Shown here piece by piece: positions 40,747-52,935 of a stretch of 64,000 nt of DNA. The stretch's first letter is position 1, and every line of letters starts with the position of its first letter. The position numbers and the translations under genes were made by a program. Source of the stretch: Paracoccus mutanolyticus. GTDB taxonomy: Bacteria; Pseudomonadota; Alphaproteobacteria; Rhodobacterales; Rhodobacteraceae. The stretch lies in NCBI RefSeq assembly GCF_003285265.1, contig NZ_CP030239.1, forward strand, positions 2,463,501 to 2,527,500, written 5' to 3'. The notes below the pieces were generated by a model, which saw only the letters and a list, made by a program, of their open reading frames with translations, did no database searches and had not been told where the DNA came from.

Positions 40747-42775
40747 ATGGCATCGACCCGCCCGGAAACATCGCGCTCTGCCCAGCTTCTGGTGCCCTAT
40801 CTTTCGATGCCGCTGGTCATCGGATCCTGTGGATCGCGCTAGTTCCGCACCGTCACCAGCAGCCGGAACGCGCGGCCGATCACCGCGGGGCTCCGGTTCC
40901 TCGCGGGTTCAGCAGGCCCGACAGGGTCCGGTTCCTTCCCTGCGGCGCGCGGTCCGGCTGGCTCAGCCCGGTCCCGTCAGGGGGAGACCCTGCCGCGCCG
41001 GTTGCCGCCGTAGTCTCGCCAGGAACATGGGCTTCCTGCTCTGCGACCGGCCGTCGGCCGCAGGATCGGGATCTGATGCCGCCGCCGGGCCGAGCCGCGC
41101 TCGGCCTGGCAGGACCTGTGCATCGCCCTGGCGCGGAACGGCCGCACAAGCGCCGAGCTGGGGGACACGGGCAGCTTCATGGTGACGCGGGCGCCGGGCT
41201 CGGAGGTGCAGCACTGGCAGGGCGAGCGCCAGCCCGCGCCGGCGTTTTCTGCCCCGCCGCCTCCGGGCCGAGACGATTTCGACAGCCTGCCGGTGGCACT
41301 GCTGACGCTGGACGCCGCCGCCACGATCCTGCGCGCGAACCTGGCCGCGCGCGAGCTTCTGGGCGCGGACCTGCCCGGCCAGTCGCTTTCTGCCCTGTTC
41401 GACGGGCTCGGCCGCGAGATCGGCGACTGGGTGGCGGATGTCTGCGCCGGCCGTACCATCGGCGGCGCCGAGGTCGTCCACCTGAAGGCCGGCGGCCCGG
41501 ACCGCTTCGTCCAGATCAGCCTGTCGCATGGCGCGGGCGATTACGTCACCGCCGTCCTGTCCGACGCAAGCGCGCTGAAAACGCTCGAGGCGCAATTCGT
41601 CCAAAGCCAGAAGATGCAGGCCATCGGCCAGCTTGCCGGCGGCATCGCGCATGATTTCAACAACCTGCTGACGGCGATCACCGGGCATGCGCCTTCTGAT
41701 GCTGCGCCACGACAAGGCCGACCCCGATTACGCCGACCTGGACCAGATCAGCCAGAACGCCAACCGCGCGGCGGCGCTGGTGCGGCAGTTGCTGGCGTTT
41801 TCGCGCAAGCAGACGCTCAAGCCCCAGATCATGGACCTGCGCGACACGCTGTCGGACCTGACCCACCTGCTGAACCGCCTGGTGGGGGAACGGATCGTGC
41901 TGACCTTCGACCACGATCCGCAGCTGCGCATGATCCGCGCAGATCGCCGGCAGCTGGAACAGGTCATCATGAACCTGGTGGTGAACGCGCGCGACGCCAT
42001 GCCCGGCGGCGGCGACATCACGGTCAGCACCGACAACCTGCGCCTGGACGGCGCGACCGAGATCGGGCGCGCCACCCTGCCGGCGGGGGATTACGTCCGC
42101 GTCCAGGTTCGCGACCGCGGCTGCGGCATCCCGGCCGAGGACCTGGCCAAGATCTTCGAGCCCTTCTACACCACCAAGCGCACGGGCGAGGGGACCGGAC
42201 TTGGCCTGTCCACCGCCTATGGCATCGTCAAGCAGACCGGGGGCTATATCTTTTGCGACAGCACCCTGGGCGAGGGCAGCACCTTTTCGCTGTTCTTCCC
42301 GGCCCATGACCGCGACGCGGCCGAGGCGCCGGAACCGGAAAAGCCCCGCCCCGCCAAGCGCCCGCGCCGCGATGTCGAGGCCACCGTCCTGCTGGTCGAG
42401 GACGAGGCCCCGGTCCGCGCCTTCGCCAGCCGCGCGCTGAAGCTGCAGGGCTTCAACGTGCTCGAGGCCGCCTGCGCCGAGGACGCCCTGGCGCTGCTGT
42501 CCGACCAGCGCCTGAACGTCGACGTCTTCGTCACCGATGTCGTGATGCCGGGCATGGACGGGCCGGCCTGGGTCAGGACCGCGCTGCGCGACCGGCCGCA
42601 GACCCGCGTCATCTTCATGTCGGGCTATGCCGAGGATGTCTTTGCCGACGGCCGCCCGTCGGTGCCGCATTCGGCCTTCCTGCCCAAGCCCTTCTCGCTG
42701 TCGGACCTGACGGCGCTGGTCAGCCGCCAGCTGGAGATGGGGCCGGTCCCGGCGGGTGGTCAGAGCGAATCGTAA
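40747..42775 (+). CDS. cckA: Hybrid histidine kinase CckA, with a disturbed N-terminal region
   Basis: Cell-cycle kinase that phosphorylates CtrA through ChpT. Start [20 protein letters not shown] is followed by the beginning of a membrane segment; then about 40838-41090 is not readable as CckA. It resumes in the same frame at [20 protein letters not shown] with a PAS-like domain ([20 protein letters not shown]), the kinase H-box [15 protein letters not shown], a frameshift near 41690, the ATPase domain ([47 protein letters not shown]) and a receiver domain ([27 protein letters not shown] with phospho-Asp; FLPKPFSL). The cckA-recA-alaS order is typical. Confidence 0.9.
40838..41070. other. 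Unreadable block in the N-terminal part of cckA
   Basis: Right after the first transmembrane codons (ILWIAL readable with a frameshift at about 40825) the sequence stops matching a kinase N-terminus in any frame for about 230 bp. On the minus strand one frame ends [21 protein letters not shown] near 40841 and another ends [15 protein letters not shown]; neither was recognised. Like the other blocks it ends where host codons resume in the original frame. Confidence 0.5.
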
Positions 42776-43347
42776 AGCGCCACGTCGCGCTCCATGACCC
42801 GGCGCAGCCGCGTCTCTTGCGGCTCGTCCAGCGAGACGTCGACCGCGGGCGGCACGTTCACCCGCGGCAGGCTGATCGCGCAGTCCAGCCGGTCCTCGAG
42901 GAAATGCGTGAAGGCCTCGATGTCCTCATAGCGGAAGATGCGGTCCACCCGGTCCCCGTCCCGGGTCAGAAAGCCCGACTGCGACCCGATCTCCCGGTCC
43001 TCGTGACCGGCATAGGCCTGGGCGAAATCGGCAAAGCTGACCCCGGTCATGGCGTGGTCCGGGTCGTCCATGTCGTCGCGCAGCCGAAAGCGGTACCAGC
43101 TGCGCAGCCAGTCGATCGGTTCGCGCATCAGGGCGACGGTGGTGAAGCCCTCGCCCGCCATTGCCTGCAGCCAGGGCTCGATATGGCCGCGGTAATGGGC
43201 AAGGTTCGTATGCTTGAGGGCCGCGGGCCGCTGCACGGCCACGTTGGCCAGGGCTTCGAGCGCGGCCTCGATCGCGGTCGAGCCCGCCTTGGGCGTGGCC
43301 AGGAACACCAGGCGCTTTTCCCAGAAAATCAACATGCAGCAGGCCAT
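42760..43347 (-). CDS. Sulfotransferase-family protein
   Basis: Possible PAPS-dependent sulfotransferase of up to 195 residues. The 5'-phosphosulfate-binding loop is LVFLATPKAGSTAIEAAL near the N-terminus, and the 3'-phosphate region follows as VALMREPIDWLRSWYRFRLR. RIFRYEDIEAFTHFLEDRL is the usual late motif. Start could be 43347 (MACCML) or the internal ATG at 43335 (MLIFWEK). The 3' end overlaps convergent cckA by 16 bp. Substrate unknown; in Rhodobacterales such genes often act on extracellular sugars. Intact. Confidence 0.85.
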   Translation of the reverse strand: MACCMLIFWEKRLVFLATPKAGSTAIEAALEALANVAVQRPAALKHTNLAHYRGHIEPWLQAMAGEGFTTVALMREPIDWLRSWYRFRLRDDMDDPDHAMTGVSFADFAQAYAGHEDREIGSQSGFLTRDGDRVDRIFRYEDIEAFTHFLEDRLDCAISLPRVNVPPAVDVSLDEPQETRLRRVMERDVALYDSL

Positions 43348-43500
43348 CCGTCCGTCGTCGCAAGCGGCATGGGGATAAACCCCCGGCGCAGGGCTGTAAA
43401 CCGTTTCTTAACCCCTGCGGCGGATGCTGGGAAAGCGGGGCCGGCGCGGGGCCGCGAATCGCGGGCGATCTTGCAATTTGATGCAAAAGCGCCCAAATAG

Positions 43501-43515
43501 GAACAACCCGTGAAC
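43501..43515 (+). promoter_or_regulatory. SOS box (LexA site) upstream of recA
   Basis: GAAC-N7-GAAC (GAACAACCCGTGAAC), the reverse complement of the established alphaproteobacterial LexA site GTTC-N7-GTTC. It lies 63 bp upstream of the recA start. Predicts LexA repression and DNA-damage induction. Confidence 0.88.
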
Positions 43516-43570
43516 ATCGTCGCGGGCGGGCACAGATTGCCCCGGCCTTCGGGGTGTGTGATAAGCATGA

Positions 43571-47494
<3,924 letters not shown>

Positions 47495-47498
<4 letters not shown>

Positions 47499-47785
47499 CC
47501 GCGCTCTGGATTGCCCATGTGACCGTCACCGACCCGGATGCCTATGGCGAATACGCCAGGCTCGCCGGTCCGGCCATCGCCGCCCATCGCGGGGTCTTCC
47601 TGGCGCGCGGCTCGCGCTATGTGCAGCTTGAAGGCGCCGACCGCGCCCGCAATGTCGTCGCCCGCTTTCCCAGCGTCGAGGATGCGGTGGCCTGCTACAA
47701 CTCGCCCGAATACCAGGCGGCGCTGGACCATGCCCGGAATGCGGCAGAGCGCGACCTTGTGATCGTCGAGGAAAACCCCGCCTGA
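47495..47785 (+). CDS. DUF1330 family protein
   Basis: Small cytoplasmic protein of 96 residues with a dimeric ferredoxin-like (alpha-beta barrel) fold expected for DUF1330. Motifs: [68 protein letters not shown]. The ATG overlaps the alaS stop (ATGA), so it is co-translated with alaS. Biochemical function unknown. Intact. Confidence 0.92.
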
Positions 47786-47793
47786 GGGTTTTT
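47772..47793 (+). terminator. Terminator overlapping the DUF1330 stop
   Basis: Stem AAAACCC (47772-47778) with GGGTTTT (47786-47792), T-rich end. The stop codon (47783-47785) lies in the loop. Confidence 0.75.
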
Positions 47794-47852
47794 GGTGATT
47801 CTCCGGCCTTTCCATGCTAGCCCTTGGAAAAGCGTGAAAACGGGGGCAGGAA

Positions 47853-48647
47853 ATGTGTCGCTGGGCAGCCTATATCGGCAGTCCGATCTTTCTTGAGGAT
47901 GTGATCTGCCGGCCCGGCCATTCGCTGGTCCGGCAAAGCCACGACGCGCAGCGGTGCCTGACGCCGGTCAATGCCGACGGCTTCGGCCTCGCCTGGTACG
48001 GGGAGCGGGCCGAGCCGGGCCTTTACCGCGACATCATGCCGGCCTGGTCCGACAGCAATCTGAAAAGCCTGACCGCGACGCTGAAATCGCACCTGTTCCT
48101 GGCGCATGTGCGGGCCTCGACGGGGACCGCGACCAGCCGCAACAACTGCCATCCCTTCGTCGTCGGCCGCTGGAGCTTCATGCACAACGGCCAGTTCGGC
48201 GGCTACGACCGCTACCGCCGCCATGCCGAGGCGCTGATCCCCGACGACTATTACGCCCACCGCAAGGGCGCCACCGACAGCGAGGCGCTGTTCCTGATGG
48301 CCCTGGGCGAGGGGCTGGACAGCGACCCGGCCGGCGCCATGGCCCGCGCTACGGCCCGGTTCCAGGCGCTGGCCCGCGACCGAGGCGAGGCGCCGCATGT
48401 CCGCCTGACCGCCGCCTTCTCGGACGGCCAGCGGCTCTATGCGCTGCGCTACGCCAGCGACGACCAGGCGCCGACACTGTTCCACCGCTGGTCGGAAAAC
48501 CGCAACGGCCGCGCCGTGGTCTCGGAACCCCTGGAAAGCGACGAAGCCGACTGGATCGAGGTGCCGGCGCAAAGCTTCTGCGTCTTCGAGGGGGCCAGGG
48601 TCGCGATCGCCCCCTTCCAGCCCGACCTCCTGCGCGCCGCCGCCTGA
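47853..48647 (+). CDS. Class II glutamine amidotransferase (EgtC/YafJ-like)
   Basis: Ntn-hydrolase-fold amidotransferase of 264 residues. The nucleophile Cys2 follows the initiator Met (MCRWAAYIGSPIFLEDVICR). Other features: PVNADGFGLAWYG (N-D-G-F-G), HVRASTGTATSRNNCHPFVV, SFMHNGQFGGYDRYRRH and KGATDSEALFLMAL. The subgroup includes ergothioneine EgtC and uncharacterised YafJ; there are no egt genes nearby, so the substrate is unknown. Intact. Confidence 0.92.
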   Translation: MCRWAAYIGSPIFLEDVICRPGHSLVRQSHDAQRCLTPVNADGFGLAWYGERAEPGLYRDIMPAWSDSNLKSLTATLKSHLFLAHVRASTGTATSRNNCHPFVVGRWSFMHNGQFGGYDRYRRHAEALIPDDYYAHRKGATDSEALFLMALGEGLDSDPAGAMARATARFQALARDRGEAPHVRLTAAFSDGQRLYALRYASDDQAPTLFHRWSENRNGRAVVSEPLESDEADWIEVPAQSFCVFEGARVAIAPFQPDLLRAAA

Positions 48648-48718
48648 CGCGCCGGGCGGCAAGGACGCCGGACCCGAAACGCCGGACAGGGATCGACCCG
48701 GTTCCGGCACCCCGGCAT

Positions 48719-48738
48719 TCACCGTTTTCCAAATACCC
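48719..48738 (-). repeat. Dispersed GGGTATTTG repeat, copy 2
   Basis: Reverse-strand copy, read as TCACCGTTTTCCAAATACCC on +. Identical over 20 bases to copy 1 at 28701-28721. It lies about 70 bp after the amidotransferase stop. Confidence 0.8.
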
Positions 48739-48783
48739 GATCCGGCCCCGCCGCTCGCGCCGCCGCGCGGTGCTTCATCCCCG

Positions 48784-48813
48784 CGCGCCCATCAGACTCG
48801 CGCCCATCAGACT
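48784..48813. repeat. 15-bp tandem duplication
   Basis: CGCGCCCATCAGACT occurs twice without spacer in the gap between the amidotransferase gene and DUF1127. No function evident; slippage or assembly artefact are both possible. Confidence 0.75.
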
Positions 48814-48897
48814 GCGGACAGGGCCCGAAAGGGCAGGGCGCACCACCACGGATGCGCAAACAGGGGCGCGGCCATCGCCGCACCCCTGCTCCGGCGG

Positions 48898-49116
48898 TCA
48901 GATCCAGACCAGGTCGCGAAAGACGTAATGCACGATACGGTCCCGCGCGATTCCCATGCGGGCCAGTTCCTCGTCCGATTTCGCCTCGAGCGCGGCGATC
49001 TCCGCCCGGCGCGAGCGCGTCTCGACATAGGCGTTCAGACCCTGGCCCAGCTTGGCAAAGAAGGCGTCATAGGCGGCCGGCAGCCAGGACGAATAGGCGT
49101 TGGTGTGCAGTGCCAT
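48898..49116 (-). CDS. DUF1127 family small protein
   Basis: 72 residues from the ATG at 49116 (MALHTNAYSSWLPAAYDAFF). The C-terminal DUF1127 motif is TRSRRAEIAALEAKSDEELA-RMGIARDRIVHYVFRD, an Arg-rich helix with the typical L-x-(D/E)-L-x-x-(I/M)-G-I pattern. Members affect phosphate/carbon metabolism or RNA turnover in some alphaproteobacteria, with RNA binding reported; the role here is unknown. The upstream gap (49117-49240) carries no gene. Intact. Confidence 0.9.
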   Translation of the reverse strand: MALHTNAYSSWLPAAYDAFFAKLGQGLNAYVETRSRRAEIAALEAKSDEELARMGIARDRIVHYVFRDLVWI

Positions 49117-49240
49117 TGGAAACCCTTTCGGTGTTGGCGAACGGTTTCCTCCCCTGCAGGCCAAGATAAGTCATCCTTGCTGCCGTAGCTACTGCCGAAA
49201 CTGCAATGCTGCGTTGCGGCATCGGCTCCCTGTCGTTCCG

Positions 49241-49639
49241 TCAGTCCTCCATGAACCGCGCATCCACCGGCACCGCAAGCGCGGTGGCCAGCGCATTGGT
49301 CTGGCTGGCCATGGTGATCACCGCCAGCAGTTCGGCGTGCTGCGCGGGGGTCATGCCCTTGGCGCGGGCGGCGGCGGTGTGGGAATGGACGCAATAGGAA
49401 CAGCCGTTCGCCGTCGAGACCGCCAGATAGACCATCTCCTTGACCAGCGGGTCCAGCGCGCCCGGCCCCATGACCGCCGAAAGCCGTTCCCATGTCGCGC
49501 GCAGAAGCGCCGGATCATGCGCCAGCGCGCGCCAGAAATTGTTGACGTAATCCGTTCCCCGTGCGGCGCGGATGGCTTCGAAGACCGCCCGCGATTCCGG
49601 CGGGCGCCCCCTCGTCGGACAGCAGCGGGACCGTTGCAT
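49241..49639 (-). CDS. Carboxymuconolactone decarboxylase (AhpD-like) family protein
   Basis: About 133 residues. The redox/catalytic CxxC is CSYCVHSHTAAARAKG, placed as in AhpD-type peroxidase-coupled proteins. VKEMVYLAVSTANGCSYC precedes it. The ATG at 49639 overlaps the stop of the upstream cyclase gene (TGATG). The first 15 residues (MQRSRCCPTRGRP) look garbled; two compensating indels would give a more typical MQTVPLLSDEGAPPESRAVF. Coupled expression with the cyclase suggests a shared pathway or redox link. Confidence 0.88.
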   Translation of the reverse strand: MQRSRCCPTRGRPPESRAVFEAIRAARGTDYVNNFWRALAHDPALLRATWERLSAVMGPGALDPLVKEMVYLAVSTANGCSYCVHSHTAAARAKGMTPAQHAELLAVITMASQTNALATALAVPVDARFMED

Positions 49640-50454
49640 CAGACCAGCGCCATCACGCGGGCCGGGCCGCCGGTGCCGCGCGCGTGCTTGGGTGCCCCGA
49701 CAAAGATCGTCGCGCCCTTGGCCGGAAGCTGGTCGACATGGGCCAGGTTCTCGATCCCGTAGCGCCCGCCCGGCAGCCAGGAGTTGTGCACCGCGAAATC
49801 GGCCGAGTTGCCGGGGTCCAGGGACAGCGTGTCGCTGGCGATGGCCGCGACATCCATCGTCGCCAGCAGATCCGTCGCCGACTTGCCGAAGCCCGGAAAG
49901 GCGAATGCCCCGTCCGGCGTGTTGCGGAACGCGGGCGTGGCGACCTTCGCGCCCCAGCCGGAATGCATCGCGACGCAGGCGCCCGCCGGGATCGCGCCAT
50001 GGGCGCTGACCCAGGCCTCGACATCCTCGGCCTCCAGCGCCGCGTTGGCGTCGTCGCGGGCCTTGGCGGTGATGTCGATGACGCAAAGCGGGCAGATCAG
50101 GCTTTCCGGCGGCAGTTCCGCCACCGACATGCCGTCCTTGGAAAAATGCAGCGGCGCATCGACATGGGTGCCGGAGTGCTCAAAGACGGTGATCTTCCAC
50201 AGCTGATAGCCCGAGGCGTCGAAATTCACCGCCTCCTCATAGGCGATGCCGGGCACCCCGTCGAAGGTCGGGAACTTTTCGTCGAACACATAGGTCAGGT
50301 CCAGGACCTTGCCCCTGGCCTCGGCCAGGGCCGGGCGGGCGCTCAGCGCGCTGGACGCGATGGCGGCGGCGCCGCTGGCGGCCGCCCCCATGAACAGGCT
50401 GCGCCGGCTCATCATGGTTTGCTTGACGCTTTCGATCACGCAGGCATTGCACAT
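49639..50454 (-). CDS. Cyclase family (kynurenine formamidase-like) metal hydrolase, exported
   Basis: 271 residues. The ATG at 50454 has a GGGAGA ribosome site. The N-terminus carries a likely Tat signal (MSRRSLFMGAAASGAAAIAS), with a Cys-containing prefix MCNACVIESV before it. The catalytic domain has the metal-binding HSGTHVDAPLHF motif of the cyclase/formamidase superfamily, and the late NSWLPGGRYGIENLAHVDQL. Substrate unknown. Exported members of this family are less common than cytoplasmic ones. It overlaps the downstream CMD gene. Intact. Confidence 0.88.
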   Translation of the reverse strand: MCNACVIESVKQTMMSRRSLFMGAAASGAAAIASSALSARPALAEARGKVLDLTYVFDEKFPTFDGVPGIAYEEAVNFDASGYQLWKITVFEHSGTHVDAPLHFSKDGMSVAELPPESLICPLCVIDITAKARDDANAALEAEDVEAWVSAHGAIPAGACVAMHSGWGAKVATPAFRNTPDGAFAFPGFGKSATDLLATMDVAAIASDTLSLDPGNSADFAVHNSWLPGGRYGIENLAHVDQLPAKGATIFVGAPKHARGTGGPARVMALV

Positions 50455-50640
50455 GGTCTGTCTCCCTTGCGGCCGGGACCGCCCCGGTCGCCCCAGTGTT
50501 CCCACGACTGCCGCGCCCGCGGCAAAGAATTTCCGCACGGGCCGCAGGCCGATTTTCCGCGCGGCATGGAATGCGCTTTCCCCGCAGCGCCCTGGCCATT
50601 ATACCGTGCTCGGCATTCATGACCGCGGAAGGAAAGCACA

Positions 50641-51922
50641 ATGGCCAATGTGGTGGTCGTCGGCGCGCAATGGGGCGACGAAGGCAAGGGCAAGATCGTG
50701 GACTGGCTGTCCGAACGCGCCGACGTGATCGCGCGCTTCCAGGGCGGGCACAACGCGGGCCACACGCTGGTCATCGGCAACCAAGTCTACAAGCTGTCGC
50801 TCCTGCCCTCGGGCATCGTGCGCGCGGGCAAGATGGCGGTCATCGGCAACGGCGTCGTGCTGGACCCCTGGGCGCTGTTTGCCGAAATCGACAAGCTGTC
50901 GGCCCAGGGCGTGCAGATCAGCCCCGAAAACCTGATGATCGCGGAAAACACGCCGCTGATCCTGCCGCTGCACCAGGACCTCGACAAGCTGCGCGAAGAG
51001 GCGGCGGGGGCCTCCAAGATCGGCACCACCGGCCGCGGCATCGGCCCGGCGTATGAGGACAAGGTCGGCCGCCGCACCATCCGCGTCGCCGACCTCGGCG
51101 ACGAAGAGACGCTGGACGCCCGGCTCGACCGGCTGCTCGCGCATCACGATGCGCTGCGCGAGGGCCTGGGCGCCCGCCAGAACCGGGCCGATTACGCCAG
51201 CGACAGTGCGGCCTACAAGGCGATCGCGCCGAAGCTTGGCTGCTCTCCCGACAGTCTGCGCGTCTGGTGCCAGCAGGCCGAGCGTGACCGCGGAGAGCGC
51301 GGCGGGCTCGACTGCCGAGAAGGACCGGACCTATCCTTACGTGACCTCCTCGACCACCATGTCGGGCATGGCCGCGACCGGCACCGGCATGGGCCCCTCG
51401 GCCATCGGCTTCGTGCTGGGCATCGTCAAGGCCTATACCACCCGCGTCGGCTCCGGTCCCTTCCCGAGCGAGCTCGAGGATGAGGACGGCCAGCGCCTGG
51501 GCGAGCGCGGCCATGAATTCGGCACGGTCACCGGCCGCAAGCGCCGCTGCGGCTGGTTCGACGCGGTGCTGGTGCGTCAGACCTGCGCGATTTCCGGCGT
51601 GGATGGCATCGCGCTGACCAAGCTCGACGTGCTGGACGGGTTCAAGACGCTGAAGATCTGCACGGGCTACGAAATCGACGGCCAGCATTTCGACCACCTG
51701 CCCACCGCCGCCGCCCTGCAGGCCAAGGTGACCCCGGTCTACGAGGAGATGCCGGGCTGGCAACAATCGACGCAAGGCGCGCGCAGCTGGGCCGACCTGC
51801 CGGCCGAGGCGATCAAATACGTCCGCCGCATCGAGGAGCTGATCCAGTGCCCCGTGGCGCTGCTTTCGACCTCGCCCGAGCGCGACGACACCATCCTCGT
51901 CACCGACCCCTTCGCCGACTGA
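50641..51922 (+). CDS. purA: Adenylosuccinate synthetase, with a replaced block
   Basis: GTP-dependent condensation of IMP and aspartate in AMP synthesis. [20 protein letters not shown] carries the P-loop GDEGKGK, followed by [13 protein letters not shown] (catalytic His) and [15 protein letters not shown]. After [11 protein letters not shown], the stretch of about 51222-51328 should encode the linker ending in FEGAQGTLLDIDFG but is IS3 OrfA sequence. [20 protein letters not shown] onward is normal to the end VTDPFAD. Here the gene is about 30-40 bp shorter than expected. It overlaps DUF2842 (TGATG). Confidence 0.95.
51220..51328 (+). mobile_element. IS3-family OrfA fragment (helix-turn-helix part) inside purA
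   Basis: Same strand as purA. The frame reads [20 protein letters not shown] followed by RDRGERGGL, the DNA-binding part of IS3/IS51-group OrfA. Bases 51284-51308 are identical to 2988-3012, and the OrfA fragment at 2988-3145 continues exactly where this one breaks off. IAPKL is also plausible purA sequence, so the left junction again falls in a shared stretch. No IS ends present. Confidence 0.85.
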
Positions 51923-52134
51923 TGGACCTCAAGGCGCGCAAACGCTGGTCGCTGGTGGTGCTGCTGATCGGCCTGCCGCTTTACATCGTGGTGGCGGTGA
52001 CGCTGATGAACTGGCTGGACGCCCGCTTCGGACGCCTGCCGATCCTGGCCGAATTCGCGGTCTATGTGGGCCTGGGCGTGCTCTGGGCCTTCCCGTTCCG
52101 CCGCATCTTCCGCGGCATCGGCAAGGGCGAATGA
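51922..52134 (+). CDS. DUF2842 family membrane protein
   Basis: Small inner-membrane protein of 70 residues with two helices (SLVVLLIGLPLYIVVAVTLM and LAEFAVYVGLGVLWAFPF), basic N-terminus and the ending RRIFRGIGKGE, as in alphaproteobacterial DUF2842. The start overlaps the purA stop and the end overlaps the next gene (ATGA), so three genes are translationally coupled. Function unknown. Intact. Confidence 0.9.
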   Translation: MDLKARKRWSLVVLLIGLPLYIVVAVTLMNWLDARFGRLPILAEFAVYVGLGVLWAFPFRRIFRGIGKGE

Positions 52135-52764
52135 TCCTGCAAAGCCGCCAGCCCGTCACCCTGATCGGTGGCGGGCCGCTCGGGCCGGACGACCTGGCCC
52201 AAGCGCTGGCGCTGGCGCCCACCGTGGCCGCGGCGGACGGCGGCGCCGACCAGGCCCTGGCCCGGGGCCTGACCCCCGCCGCCGTCGGGGGCGATTCGAC
52301 AGCCTGTCAGGCGGCCCGCGCCGCCATCCCGGCCGAAAACCTGCACCGCATCGCCAACCGGACAGCACGGATTTCGAAATGCCTGTCCCGGATCGACGCG
52401 CCCCTGGTTCGGCCTGGGCATTTCCGGCGCGCGCCAGGATCATTTTCTGGCCGCGCTCTCGACGCTGGCGCGCCGCCTGGGGCCGCCCTGCATCCTGCTG
52501 GCGGGCGATGACGCCATCGCCCTGGCCCCGCCCGAAATCGCCTTGGATCTGCCGCCCGGCACCCGCGTCTCGCTGTTCCCGATGGGACCGGCGCGCGGGC
52601 GCTCGCAGGGTCTGGAATGGCCCATCGACGGGCTCGACCTTGCCCCGGACGGTCGCGTCGGCACCTCGAACCGCGCTACCGGCCCCCTGCACCTGCAGAT
52701 CCAGGGACCCACGCTGCTGATCCTGCCGCGCGCGCATCTGGCCGACCTGGCGCGGGCGCTTTGA
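52131..52764 (+). CDS. Thiamine pyrophosphokinase, frameshifted
   Basis: Forms thiamine diphosphate from thiamine and ATP. Readable parts: TLIGGGPLGPDDLAQALALA, VAAADGGADQALARGLTPAA (nucleotide-binding Asp/Gly loop), the VGGDSTACQAA stretch where GDFDSL is expected, then, in other frames, STDFEMPVP (where S-T-D-F-E-K-C-L is expected) and the C-terminal thiamine-binding half (RVSLFPMGPARGRSQGLEWP; GTSNRATGPLHL). At least three indels lie between 52300 and 52440. About 211 codons, the usual size of the short bacterial enzyme. Last gene of the purA group; an inverted repeat follows. Confidence 0.87.
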
Positions 52765-52765
52765 A

Positions 52766-52867
52766 GGTTTCCTTGTTGTTCAAATACCCATTCGGCACTG
52801 CTGGCCAAGACCACCGGCGTCGCTTTTGCGAAACAGCCGGTTTGGGTATTTGAACAACAAGGAAACC
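52766..52867. repeat. 25-bp perfect inverted repeat built of two GGGTATTTG elements (copies 3 and 4)
   Basis: The arm at 52766-52790 is the exact reverse complement of 52843-52867 (25 bp), spacer 52 bp. The inner part of each arm is the GGGTATTTG core seen in copies 1, 2 and 5, but the outer part (AACAACAAGGAAACC) differs from the AAAACGGTGA of the others. The T-rich and A-rich ends allow a long stem that could terminate transcription in both directions. Confidence 0.85.
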
Positions 52868-52935
52868 CTGCATTTGCACAAGTCCGGTTGCCGAGACCGC
52901 TTGTGGCGCGCCTTGCGCCGAATTAAGCCTTGGGC

